Shown: positions 16,415 to 24,579 of the stretch, piece after piece
How the letters are laid out: each line of letters opens with the position of its first letter
Numbering within the stretch: the first letter of the stretch is position 1
Program-made: the position numbers and the translations under genes
From: Desulfofalx alkaliphila DSM 12257
Lineage (GTDB): Bacteria; Bacillota; Desulfotomaculia; Desulfotomaculales; Desulfohalotomaculaceae
Reading direction: 5' to 3'
Assembly: GCF_000711975.1 (NCBI RefSeq)
Contig: NZ_JONT01000007.1
Coordinates: 1 to 64,000 of the forward strand
DNA: 64,000 nucleotides
The notes under the pieces: generated by a model
Seen by the model: only the letters and a program-made list of their open reading frames with translations
What the model was told of the DNA's origin: nothing
The model's database searches: none

Positions 16415-17203
16415 TTAACAATTAGCTACTTCAACTTCCCTTCCATTAATAAAGATTCTTCCTTGTTCATCAGAGCGAATTTCTAAAATCTCATCTCTAT
16501 AATTAATATTAATATACATGTCAACGGCGCTGTTTAAATTTGTATTTTCAGCTCTTTCTTTTAGCCTTTCCAAATTATTTTGTGCTTCTTCAATTCCATT
16601 CATTTTCACCTTTCCTGTTTCATCAGCCTCAATGCCTATGGTTTCACCGTTTTGTTTTAGGGTTACCAATATCCTGAACGGATCCAGGGAGGCAGTCCCT
16701 CCGGTACTTCTAATATCTTTACATACCGTTATCGTATCATTTGGTTTATTATCATTGTTATTGGCCTCTAACTGTGTGGATGTAGACCCGCCAAGATCAT
16801 TATTGTTTGTATTACCGGAAGAACATTCCCCGTTTTGCTTATTAAAATTATCCTGTTCATTACTTTGTCGCGCCACTGCTTGGGAACCTTCAAAAAAGGC
16901 TAACGCCAGGGCAGCACATTGGCAGATCCTTTGCTCTTGATTTGTTGTTTGGTTTTGGTTGATCTCGGCATTTGCATTTTGATTTACTTGATTGCCTAAG
17001 TAGCAAATACCATTTATATTTTCAGCATTTAAAACAGCCTTTTGATAATTTGCATTTTCTTGAATTGAATTTTGTACTGCCCTTGCATTTCCTCCGGCGG
17101 CTGAAATTGCAACTGCAGCTAATTGGTTACTGTAATTAAATTGATCAACACTTTGCTCCTGTGAACTCTCCCCATTGACCCCATGGTTAATAGTATTAGT
17201 CAT
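16415..17203 (-). CDS. Asn/Gln-rich two-repeat surface protein, third of three paralogues
   Basis: 262 residues from ATG 17203, chosen because AAGGGGG precedes it and it overlaps the stop of the gene before by 8 bases. There is no signal peptide or membrane helix. Two ~60-residue repeats (~8-70 and ~72-140) share the pattern NQ...Q...NQ-x-A-A-V-A-I-S/A-G-G-A-x-A-V-Q-x-x-x-Q-x-N. The C-terminal half has two copies of a short beta motif: one around ILVTLKQNGETIGIEADETG, one around EILEIRSDEQGRIFINGREV. The repeat spacing and Q/N content recall amyloid or curli-type repeats, but the exact curlin motif is not there. I do not recognise the family. A spore-surface role is guessed from the operon promoter. 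Confidence 0.75.
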   Translation of the reverse strand: MTNTINHGVNGESSQEQSVDQFNYSNQLAAVAISAAGGNARAVQNSIQENANYQKAVLNAENINGICYLGNQVNQNANAEINQNQTTNQEQRICQCAALALAFFEGSQAVARQSNEQDNFNKQNGECSSGNTNNNDLGGSTSTQLEANNNDNKPNDTITVCKDIRSTGGTASLDPFRILVTLKQNGETIGIEADETGKVKMNGIEEAQNNLERLKERAENTNLNSAVDMYININYRDEILEIRSDEQGRIFINGREVEVANC

Positions 17204-18221
17204 CCTTGTTTCCCCCTTTTTTACTGTGATCGGAAGAAGGGGAAGTTTCATGGATACTTTTTTGCAGAACAATATCTAATTTATGCCCATTTAAATATAC
17301 CTCACCATTTTTGTGTACCTTTACTTTTAAATTTTGTGTACCTTTAACAATATCCACAATTATCATAGTGTCCGGTTCTGCCCCTGCCTGTGCCCTTTTA
17401 GTAAATTTACAGTGATCATTGTTTTGTTTTTGTATGTTATCCTTATCCGCCGACACAGAAGCATTTTGTAAATTGTTATTCATTTGAACAGTTGTCTGAA
17501 ATACTGTTGCTTCTCCCCCACCGATGGATATTGCCACTGAGTTACTTTGCTGACTAACATTTTGTTGAGAGACATTTTGACTTTGATTAATATCTTCATT
17601 AGTATCATTGCTGCTTTCCGGACAGCAAGGGTTAGAATCTGCAATTACAGCCCTTACCTCTGCCTGTTGACTATTTATGTTGCTTTGTTCAGATATCTGC
17701 AGCGCTTCAGCCACAGACCCTTCTCCTATTGCAACTGCAAGAGCCAAATTCTGCTCAGCAATGTTTAACTGATTAACCTCTTGATTTTGATTTGCTATGG
17801 CTTGGGCTTGTTGATTAACCACAGTATTACAATATCTTAAATAATATGACATTGGCGGGCCGGCTATTTTCTTATAGCCGTCATTAATATATACAGTAGT
17901 GTCACAGGGATCTATGCCCTGCAGTGTGTCCTTACATAACGGTGTCCTGGGGTGAAACAATTTAACCCTTTTAATGTGACCATCGGTCATAATTAATAGT
18001 TTGCTATCATCATTTAGCCGAAACAATGCATTCTTGCTTTTCAAAGCCTCTGTCTTGCCGGTGCCATCCTTAATTTTTACAGGTATACCAAAAACTTTCC
18101 ATTTATTATTTTCAGAATCATACACCGCTATACAGTCATTTTTCCATTGGATTTTCGCATTGCCCGGAGTGCGATAACACATATTCTTATTGATGTCAGT
18201 AATTTTATAAGCTTTAGACAT
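17196..18221 (-). CDS. Asn/Gln-rich two-repeat surface protein with extra N-terminal domain
   Basis: 341 residues from ATG 18221, chosen over an upstream in-frame start because GGTGGG lies 7 bases before it. Unlike its two paralogues it has an N-terminal domain of ~125 residues rich in beta-type sequence (DCIAVYDSENNKWKVFGIPV, LLIMTDGHIKRVKLFHP). Two Asn/Gln-rich repeats follow (VVNQQAQAIANQNQEVNQLN..., then NQSQNVSQQNVSQQSNSVAI...), each ending in a Q-x-x-x-Q-x-N block. The C-terminal motif NLKVKVHKNGEVYLNGHKLD matches the motif closing the other two proteins. A Ser/Lys-rich tail ends the chain. No signal peptide. It has 8 bases of overlap with the next gene. Not recognised; see the family note in the findings. 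Confidence 0.75.
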   Translation of the reverse strand: MSKAYKITDINKNMCYRTPGNAKIQWKNDCIAVYDSENNKWKVFGIPVKIKDGTGKTEALKSKNALFRLNDDSKLLIMTDGHIKRVKLFHPRTPLCKDTLQGIDPCDTTVYINDGYKKIAGPPMSYYLRYCNTVVNQQAQAIANQNQEVNQLNIAEQNLALAVAIGEGSVAEALQISEQSNINSQQAEVRAVIADSNPCCPESSNDTNEDINQSQNVSQQNVSQQSNSVAISIGGGEATVFQTTVQMNNNLQNASVSADKDNIQKQNNDHCKFTKRAQAGAEPDTMIIVDIVKGTQNLKVKVHKNGEVYLNGHKLDIVLQKSIHETSPSSDHSKKGGNKDD

Positions 18222-18257
18222 TCTATATCCCACCTTTTTAGTATACAAATGGTGGTG

Positions 18258-19073
18258 CTATATTGCTGCTACCTTATTGTCATTCACAAATATCTCCCCA
18301 TTTTTATTCAACTCTACCTTTACCATGTCCAATTCATTTTCTGTGGTAATTAAAATCTTATTTTCCCTTGCATTGGTATGTGTTTTTAAACTTTTTACTT
18401 TTGAACTAACCTTCCGGCTTTCATTTAAAATATTTACCCCATTTCTATCTGCTTGTATCTGTATTGTTTGCCTATCTTCGCTTATGGTAACCACTAACCT
18501 AATCCCATTAATAGCTATAACTGCTTCACTGTTAACTATACGTCTACTTTCATTTTTCTTTCCGTTTGATTTTAACTTTCGCTTTGTATCGTCTACTATG
18601 CTGTTTACTATTGGGCTTTTACAACTATCACCTAAGACATTTTCCGCTTCTGAAATTCCTACTTGAGAATCAGAGTTGGTTTGTTCACTTTGCTGCATAA
18701 CGGTGGCTGTAGAGCCCACGCCACTGGCTGTTGCCCTTGCTTCTTCCTGGCCGTTATCATTTTGTTGTGACGCATTCTGTTGATGCTCAACGGCAGCCTC
18801 TGACTTCTGATTAACATTACTGCCGGAGTAATCTTTACATACCACATTCCTAGCACTTGCTATCCCCACCTGTTCTTTGCTGTTAGTTTGGTGGTTTATT
18901 TGCTGCACAGATGCGTTGCCTCCATTCTGTGCATCGGCTATGGCGGCAGTCTGTTGATTATTATTTGTTTGTGTAACTTCCTGCGTATTCGTTACAGTGG
19001 CTGTGGCCTCTTGATTTACTATCATGTTGCAACATTTGTAAGGTTTACAGGACTTTGAAGTATGATTACTCAT
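18258..19073 (-). CDS. Asn/Gln-rich two-repeat surface protein, first of three paralogues
   Basis: 271 residues from ATG 19073; the ATG two codons upstream sits only two bases from GGGGAG, so the second is favoured. A short Cys-containing head (SCKPYKCCN) leads into repeat 1 (IVNQEATATVTNTQEVTQTN ... QQINHQTNSKEQVGIASARN) and repeat 2 (NVNQKSEAAVEHQQNASQQN ... MQQSEQTNSDSQVGISEAEN). The two are alignable along their length and end with the same Q-V-G-I-x-x-A-x-N. The C-terminal half has two beta motifs, the last being MVKVELNKNGEIFVNDNKV. No export signal is visible, which would suit a protein deposited from the mother cell on a spore. It lies ~55 bases downstream of a sigma-K-like promoter. 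Family not recognised. Confidence 0.75.
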   Translation of the reverse strand: MSNHTSKSCKPYKCCNMIVNQEATATVTNTQEVTQTNNNQQTAAIADAQNGGNASVQQINHQTNSKEQVGIASARNVVCKDYSGSNVNQKSEAAVEHQQNASQQNDNGQEEARATASGVGSTATVMQQSEQTNSDSQVGISEAENVLGDSCKSPIVNSIVDDTKRKLKSNGKKNESRRIVNSEAVIAINGIRLVVTISEDRQTIQIQADRNGVNILNESRKVSSKVKSLKTHTNARENKILITTENELDMVKVELNKNGEIFVNDNKVAAI

Positions 19074-19134
19074 TTCCATCTCTCCCCAATAATTTTTGGC
19101 AGTCCATAAATGGTAAATTTTACCTGCTCTATGG

Positions 19135-19162
19135 TATATTATGTTCTAATAGCTTTTTGGTT
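19135..19162 (-). promoter_or_regulatory. Sigma-K-like promoter of the Asn/Gln-rich operon
   Basis: On the minus strand AACC (19159-19162) is followed after 15 bases by CATAATATA (19135-19143). The B. subtilis sigma-K consensus is mACm, ~16 bases, CATAnnnTA. This is the only promoter-like pair in the 120-base gap upstream of the operon. If real, expression is late and in the mother cell. Confidence 0.45.
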
Positions 19163-19202
19163 CCTTATATTTTTACATTGGGAGAGTGGTGTTTTTTTGC
19201 AC

Positions 19203-19227
19203 AAAAAAATCCCCGTTTAGGGGGATT
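19203..19227 (-). terminator. Intrinsic terminator at the end of the cobalamin operon
   Basis: AATCCCC/GGGGATT stem followed on the minus strand by TTTTTTTGTG. The hairpin begins inside the stop codon of the last gene (19226). Confidence 0.8.
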
Positions 19228-20260
19228 AATATTTACCTTCGGTGGGATGACCGATGGCTTGCTGTAAATCATCATCAGTTCTATTCTCTAATCGCAGTTT
19301 AGTATATATTGACTGACCGGTAAGGTAATCGTTTATAGCCAACAGTGCCTGGCCGGTGGCCATTTCACTTGGTATCATTTCTGAACTGTGGGAAAAGGCG
19401 CCGTTTTTTAGCCTATATTTTAACATCCCTGTGAGCGGGTTACCATTATTTTTCGTCCACTCCTGGCCGGTGGGATCTATTCCCAACATAACCAGCGCCT
19501 GTATAAGCTGGGCGCAGGATTCAGTATTGGATGTTCCCCACAGCCCCATACTGCCGTCACTGTTTTGCTGTTCTTTTAAATATGCCAGGGCCCGTTGTAT
19601 CGGAGGGTAAGTTTGGTCTTTATCCAGGCAGACCATAGCAACAATGGCCATTGCAGTCATATCTATATCTGAATATAGAATTTCGGTATCAACGCTAAAC
19701 CCACCATCATAATTTTGCTGTTCCACCAACCAGGATAAAGCTTTATCAGCATTGGGAATGTCTTCACCCACTGCATACAAAGCAATAATACCCCATATAT
19801 GAGCATTAATCAGCCTGTCACCGATACCGGTTGATGTATCTGCAAATTTACCCGAGGGTAACTGAGATTCCTTTACGGTATCAACAAGGTTAATTCCACA
19901 ATAGGCCTTGACATCTTCACCGGCAGCCAAAGCACTGAAAATTGTACGCTGATAGTCAGTGTTTTTTAATGGAGAAATCATTTCACCCGCTAAAACCTGC
20001 TCTTTTCTTTTTTTAGATAGGGCTTGAACATCTTTGCCCGAAGAATAACACCCCAGTATGGCCCAATCCAACATGCCCTTATAGTCCGGGTGAAGCATTT
20101 TATCATTTAGATAATTAACAATACTTTCCACATTTTCAATCTCCACCCGATCCGGTGCTGTAGCTGCTGCAGCGCCGGAAGTTATGAAAGCCACCGACAT
20201 AAGCAATGCACAGCAATAAATGAAAAAGATTTTTATCGACCTGTTAAAAAATTTGTTCAT
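19226..20260 (-). CDS. Exported alpha/alpha-barrel (prenyltransferase-repeat) protein of the B12 operon
   Basis: 344 residues, signal peptide ending near SGAAAA. The body is a run of prenyltransferase/squalene-cyclase-type repeats (LSWLVEQQNYDGGFSV, LAYLKEQQNSDGSMGLWG, GMLKYRLKNGAF), which build an alpha6/alpha6 barrel. No polyprenyl-cyclase DxDD or metal site is seen. The vitamin-B12 carriers transcobalamin and intrinsic factor use the same barrel as their N-terminal half, and this gene ends an operon controlled by a cobalamin riboswitch, so a cobalamin- or corrinoid-binding role outside the cell is inferred. It lies 12 bases after the S-component gene. It closely resembles the first ~310 residues of the protein at 24580-28248. 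Confidence 0.82.
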   Translation of the reverse strand: MNKFFNRSIKIFFIYCCALLMSVAFITSGAAAATAPDRVEIENVESIVNYLNDKMLHPDYKGMLDWAILGCYSSGKDVQALSKKRKEQVLAGEMISPLKNTDYQRTIFSALAAGEDVKAYCGINLVDTVKESQLPSGKFADTSTGIGDRLINAHIWGIIALYAVGEDIPNADKALSWLVEQQNYDGGFSVDTEILYSDIDMTAMAIVAMVCLDKDQTYPPIQRALAYLKEQQNSDGSMGLWGTSNTESCAQLIQALVMLGIDPTGQEWTKNNGNPLTGMLKYRLKNGAFSHSSEMIPSEMATGQALLAINDYLTGQSIYTKLRLENRTDDDLQQAIGHPTEGKY

Positions 20261-20272
20261 TGTTATAGCCCC

Positions 20273-20890
20273 CTATCTCTCAATATTAATTTCTTTTACA
20301 ACCAGTCTTTTTTGATAACGCTGCATTACTTTTATAAACTCTTTACCCATAAACCACATGAATATGCCGTTACCTATGGCATGTAGTGTATCAAACCAAA
20401 AGGCAGCACCATAAACAGCCACAAAGGTTTGCCAGTTTAGGGGATAAATAAAGGTAACCCAATGCCAAATGTTCATTATTAACCCATATAAAAAACCCCA
20501 TGCCACCGCAAAAATTATCAAAGGCAGCTTCGACGGTTTTTTTTGCCAACGGCCCCAAATCCCTGCCGAAAAACCCGCTAAGCCCCAGGCTAACATTTGC
20601 CAAGGCGTGTATGGACCCATACCCAGGAAGAAATTTGATGATAAGGCCGCCAGCGCTCCAACCATAAACCCCGGGCCAGGGCCAAAAACCAGCCCTGTTA
20701 CTATAATCAAAAAGGTAGTTGGCTGAACGCTTGGAATACCCGCAAACACCACCCTGCCCAAAGCCGCCAGAGCGGCTAAAGTTGCCAGCAGTGCCACTTC
20801 TTTGGCAGTGGGTTTGCTATTTTCAAAACCCAAGAAACAACTTAGCAGTGCCAATACAGCAAGGCCCAGTGTAAGCAATGACCAGTTCAT
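20273..20890 (-). CDS. ECF transporter substrate-binding (S) component, probably for cobalamin
   Basis: 205 residues with about six membrane helices and no signal peptide. The central region (FAGIPSVQPTTFLIIVTGLV, FGPGPGFMVGALAALSSNFF) is typical of ECF S components, where helix 1 contacts the T component. S components fix substrate specificity. Because the operon sits under a cobalamin riboswitch and contains transcobalamin-like proteins, cobalamin or a precursor is the likely substrate, as in CblT-type proteins. The gene is 2 bases from the ATPase gene. The specificity is from context; the ECF assignment is from sequence. Confidence 0.85.
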   Translation of the reverse strand: MNWSLLTLGLAVLALLSCFLGFENSKPTAKEVALLATLAALAALGRVVFAGIPSVQPTTFLIIVTGLVFGPGPGFMVGALAALSSNFFLGMGPYTPWQMLAWGLAGFSAGIWGRWQKKPSKLPLIIFAVAWGFLYGLIMNIWHWVTFIYPLNWQTFVAVYGAAFWFDTLHAIGNGIFMWFMGKEFIKVMQRYQKRLVVKEINIER

Positions 20891-20892
20891 AT

Positions 20893-22545
20893 CTACACCA
20901 CTTTAAGCAGTTTCAGTGCATCTTGAAATGTAATTACGCCCTGGCAAAAGCCGCGAAACAATTTATTCAACTGCGGGGCATAGTAAAGGGAATTGTTTAG
21001 TACTTGCTGCTTATCACCGTCGGCCACTATCTCGCCATCAAATATGACTACCACTCGGCCGGCATATTCAGCTATAAATTCAATATCGTGGGTAACTATT
21101 ATTACTGCCACCCCTTCTGCAGTTAATTTTTTCAATAGGGTACCCAATTCATGTTTCAGCGACGCATCTAAGCCGCGGGTAGGCTCATCTAAAAGTAATA
21201 TTTGGGGGTTCATTACCAACACCGCAGCCAGCGCCACCCACTGACGTTCCCCCCTGCTCAAATCCCTTGGGTTTTTATTTTTCAAGTCAGTCAAGTGCCA
21301 TTTTTCCAGCATCTTATCTACAATATCCCTGTCTTTTATCCCCCGCACCTTTAAACCAAAGGCCACCTCTTCAAAAACTGTTTCGTTAAATAAATAATCA
21401 TTGGCATTTTGCCCAAGGTAGCCCACCGTACCGGCAATTTCTGCCACACTTTGCTTTTTTATATCCTTATTGCAAATAATAATGCTGCCCTCTTGCGGCC
21501 TCAGTAAACCACAGATGTTTTTTAACAGGGTGCTTTTACCGCCGCCATTTTCACCAATAATAGCAACAAATTCACCGCTGCCAACTTTCAGGTTAATATC
21601 CCTAATTGCCGGTTGTAAACAATCAGGATAGGTAAAAGAAGCTTTTTCAATCTTCAACAGGTTATTAGCCGGCACAGTTGTTTTGGCAATTCCCCCTCTC
21701 CCATCAACTGCAGGTTTCATGTGCCCATAGACTGTACGCAGAACAGCCCTTCCGTCGCTGACTGTTAGCGGTATAGTGGAACAACCCACCGCTGCAAAAA
21801 GTTTGGGCAAAGGGGGTATGATGATGTTTTGTTTATCCAGTTCCAATTTTACCGTTTCCCCAGGGGTAAGATTACTGGCTAGGCAACCCTTATTGATAAC
21901 CACCATTTTGTCTGCCAAATGCATACATCGTTCTAGCCGCTGCTCTGCAATAATTACCGTAATCCCCAGGTCTTCATTTATTCTGCGAATGTTGGTAATA
22001 ATTTTTTCCGCAGACACAGGATCTAACTGAGAGGTTGGCTCATCTAAAAGCAACACCTTGGGCTGCATTGCAAGCACAGAAGCCAACACCACCATTTGCT
22101 TATGCCCACCGGAAAGTTCAAAGATATTTTTTCTCTTTAAATGGGAGATACCTAAAAAATCCATTACCTCGGCCACCCGCCGCTTCATTTCCCTGGGTGG
22201 CACACCTGTGTTTTCAAGCCCAAATACTATTTCTTTTTCCACATTTGTCATAACTATTTGCTGTTCGGGGTCTTGAAATATAAAGCCTATTTCACCGGCC
22301 AGTTTACCCTTATGCCAATCCCTTATGTTTTTGCCTTGAAAAACAACATTGCCTGTGACGGACCCGCCATAAAACTCCGGCACTAAACCGGATAAGGCAC
22401 GAAGAAGGGTTGACTTACCGCTGCCCGATTTTCCGGCCAGTAAAACAAACTCCCCTTCATTTATTTCTAGATTGATATTATTTAATGAAGGTTTGCTGCT
22501 ACCCCCGTAGCAGTAAGTCAGATTTTCCACCTTAAGTAAGGCCAA
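20893..22545 (-). CDS. ECF transporter ATPase, two fused ABC domains
   Basis: 550 residues from TTG 22545, preferred to TTG 22560 because GGGGGTGG lies just upstream; both are possible. Two complete ABC ATPase domains are present: Walker A LAGKSGSGKST and IGENGGGKST, signature LSGGHKQ and LSRGERQ, Walker B VLLLDEPTSQLD and ILLLDEPTRGLD. In most ECF systems the two ATPases (A and A') are separate chains; here they are one. The gene overlaps the T-component gene and is followed by the S component, giving a complete dedicated transporter. The energy-coupling ATPase works at the cytoplasmic face of the membrane. Confidence 0.93.
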   Translation of the reverse strand: MALLKVENLTYCYGGSSKPSLNNINLEINEGEFVLLAGKSGSGKSTLLRALSGLVPEFYGGSVTGNVVFQGKNIRDWHKGKLAGEIGFIFQDPEQQIVMTNVEKEIVFGLENTGVPPREMKRRVAEVMDFLGISHLKRKNIFELSGGHKQMVVLASVLAMQPKVLLLDEPTSQLDPVSAEKIITNIRRINEDLGITVIIAEQRLERCMHLADKMVVINKGCLASNLTPGETVKLELDKQNIIIPPLPKLFAAVGCSTIPLTVSDGRAVLRTVYGHMKPAVDGRGGIAKTTVPANNLLKIEKASFTYPDCLQPAIRDINLKVGSGEFVAIIGENGGGKSTLLKNICGLLRPQEGSIIICNKDIKKQSVAEIAGTVGYLGQNANDYLFNETVFEEVAFGLKVRGIKDRDIVDKMLEKWHLTDLKNKNPRDLSRGERQWVALAAVLVMNPQILLLDEPTRGLDASLKHELGTLLKKLTAEGVAVIIVTHDIEFIAEYAGRVVVIFDGEIVADGDKQQVLNNSLYYAPQLNKLFRGFCQGVITFQDALKLLKVV

Positions 22546-23447
22546 TGGTGCCACCCCCAATTCAACAGCCCGGGAAAGGCCAGCAGTAGAACGATAAGCA
22601 TTATTAAAATTAATTGTACTAAATTGCTAAAAATCATCTCCAACCCAGGGTAAAAATTATAGGCGTTTATCCCCCTAACCGTCATCGCCACACCACATAA
22701 AAAGGCCACACAGCTGGCTGTCATAACGGCGGCATCCCGGGGACGGAATATCTCCCTTGTGTAGTAACTGCGCAAACCGCTGCCATAACCTCGGCTCTGT
22801 ATTGCTTCAGCAATATTAAAGGCGTTATCCAATGAATTTATTAACAGTATTTTGAGCAGTGAATAATAAGCCCTTATGCTGCCATAAATACCCTTGCCTT
22901 CAAATTTAACCCCACGGGTCTGCTGGGCTTCTTTAATATTTTTGAACTGACCTATTAAATAGGGCATAAGCCTGGCAGTTAAAGTAATTATCATTACTGA
23001 GCCCGGGGCAAACCGGGCAAGAAAGGAAAATGCCCGGTTCGGATCCAGCATCAAATTATATAAAAAGAATATGGTTATCAAAACTAACAGGCGCACTGCC
23101 ATATTGATGCCATACAAGACCGATTCCAATGTAATAACTACACCGCCCAGCACAGGCAGCTTGGGGCCGGTCCAAAGGATGGTATTGCCGTGGTCGCTGA
23201 ATAATGGATTAATTATTATTATCATCAGTAACATTAAGGCCGATAAGAGCACCATTTTTTTATAAGCCCTTAGGCCATCCAGGAGGTTAATTTCTAACCA
23301 CAGCACCAAATACAGCATCAACAGAAAGAGCGGATGGTTTAACAGCAGCACCAGCAGCAACAGTACACCTGTATAGATTAATACTGCCGCAGGATGAAAG
23401 GTCTGCAGGAACAGATTTTTGTCCTTATAGTAAAACATATAGATCAC
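22518..23447 (-). CDS. ecfT: ECF transporter transmembrane (T) component, CbiQ family
   Basis: 309 residues with five to six membrane helices. The coupling region contains ARG-type motifs typical of the family: AEAIQSRGYGSGLRS and EAQQTRGVKFEGK, which dock on the two ATPase subunits. It follows the lipoprotein gene by 4 bases and overlaps the ATPase gene by 28-43 bases depending on the start chosen. The T component joins ATPases and S component. A dedicated (group I) transporter is implied because A-A', T and S lie together. Confidence 0.9.
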   Translation of the reverse strand: MIYMFYYKDKNLFLQTFHPAAVLIYTGVLLLLVLLLNHPLFLLMLYLVLWLEINLLDGLRAYKKMVLLSALMLLMIIIINPLFSDHGNTILWTGPKLPVLGGVVITLESVLYGINMAVRLLVLITIFFLYNLMLDPNRAFSFLARFAPGSVMIITLTARLMPYLIGQFKNIKEAQQTRGVKFEGKGIYGSIRAYYSLLKILLINSLDNAFNIAEAIQSRGYGSGLRSYYTREIFRPRDAAVMTASCVAFLCGVAMTVRGINAYNFYPGLEMIFSNLVQLILIMLIVLLLAFPGLLNWGWHHWPYLRWKI

Positions 23448-23451
23448 CTAG

Positions 23452-24570
23452 TTAAATGACCGGGACGGCCACAACCCCATGGTCCGTTACTATGGCGCCA
23501 AAGTGCTGTTTTATTTTTGCCGCATCATTTATCAGTAGGTTTACTGCCTTTTCCAGGCCCCTTTTATCAAGCCCTGTTACCAACCATAGGGGAGTGACGT
23601 CTCCCATGCCCGTGCCGGTGGCAACTATGGCACCGGTGTTTTCGTGATACCGTTCTACCTCATGGCCGTAAATATTCAAAGAGGAAAAATATTGTGGATC
23701 AAACTTCACATATAATCCTGTTTTTTCACGATGTTTTTGCAGACCTTGGATTTGCTTATCCTGCCCCAGTTGGTTCCAAAGCCCCACCACTATGGTTATC
23801 CTTTGATCCGCAGCCACTAGTTCTTCACTGTATGGTTTAATTTCCACCGTTTTTACGCCGCTGTTGCGCAAGTACTGGGCCAGTCTTTCTCCCTCTTCTT
23901 CACAACCATCCGTTACCAAGACAGTGGTGCCGGGGTTTTTGCCCTGATAACCGCTGACAAAGGGCTCCGGAAATGCCCCGATCACTGCCGGAGTAAAATA
24001 GCTTGCCCCCCAGGTGTGGTAGTCCCACCAAATTACCTCCCTGGGCCCAGGGCTGTAGTCCTGGGCACCCACCGAAGTCATAATGCCGTTCATGTAGTAA
24101 AACCAATCCCATTTCTTTTTATCCGCACCCATATAGCCGGATTCAAGGTTGTTAATGGAAGCGACAAAACCTCCGCCATATTGGGTTTCTATGGACAGGT
24201 TAGAATGCAGTATATCCATCACCGTATAGTTTTGGCCCACCGCCACTTCTTGACTTACCATTTGCTCACTGCCAAAGTCTTTAGTTACCCACAGCACAGC
24301 TTTCAGTCCGGTGGCTGATTCTTCTATACCAACTTCCACCGGGGCTGTATTTAGTTTTTCTTCTTTTTCTTTAACAGCGGCGGTTTCTACCCTTTCATCA
24401 TGATCCTCTTTTTCTGTGGCAGCGCTTTCTTTTAAACTGCTTTCAGCAGTTATTGGCCGGTTTTCTACAGAGCTGTTTTCAGTGTTTTCCTGCACTGGGC
24501 TGTCCCTTTGAACACAGCCAAGGGTAAAGATTAAGGCTATTATAATAGCCAACAAAGCAAAACGTCTCAT
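23452..24570 (-). CDS. DUF4430 lipoprotein of the B12 operon
   Basis: 372 residues. A lipoprotein signal ends with the lipobox FTLGC. An acidic, low-complexity linker (~22-90) leads to a DUF4430 domain at ~90-185 (YTVMDILHSN, NNLESGYMGADKKKWDWFYY, MNGI, and DYSPGPREVIWWDYH). DUF4430 resembles the C-terminal beta domain of transcobalamin and intrinsic factor, which closes over the corrinoid. The C-terminal ~180 residues form a domain I do not name (VLVTDGCEEEGERLAQYL, IVATGTGMGDVTPLWLVTG). As a lipid-anchored part of a B12-riboswitch operon with an ECF transporter, it is a good candidate for handing corrinoid to the S component. This is inference. Confidence 0.82.
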   Translation of the reverse strand: MRRFALLAIIIALIFTLGCVQRDSPVQENTENSSVENRPITAESSLKESAATEKEDHDERVETAAVKEKEEKLNTAPVEVGIEESATGLKAVLWVTKDFGSEQMVSQEVAVGQNYTVMDILHSNLSIETQYGGGFVASINNLESGYMGADKKKWDWFYYMNGIMTSVGAQDYSPGPREVIWWDYHTWGASYFTPAVIGAFPEPFVSGYQGKNPGTTVLVTDGCEEEGERLAQYLRNSGVKTVEIKPYSEELVAADQRITIVVGLWNQLGQDKQIQGLQKHREKTGLYVKFDPQYFSSLNIYGHEVERYHENTGAIVATGTGMGDVTPLWLVTGLDKRGLEKAVNLLINDAAKIKQHFGAIVTDHGVVAVPVI

Positions 24571-24579
24571 ACCTGCCTC

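Noticed and set aside
16415-19079. Curli (CsgA/CsgB) identity for the Asn/Gln-rich proteins
   Set aside because: Gln/Asn spacing is suggestive, but the strict curlin repeat, signal peptides and any CsgG/E/F export gene are absent.
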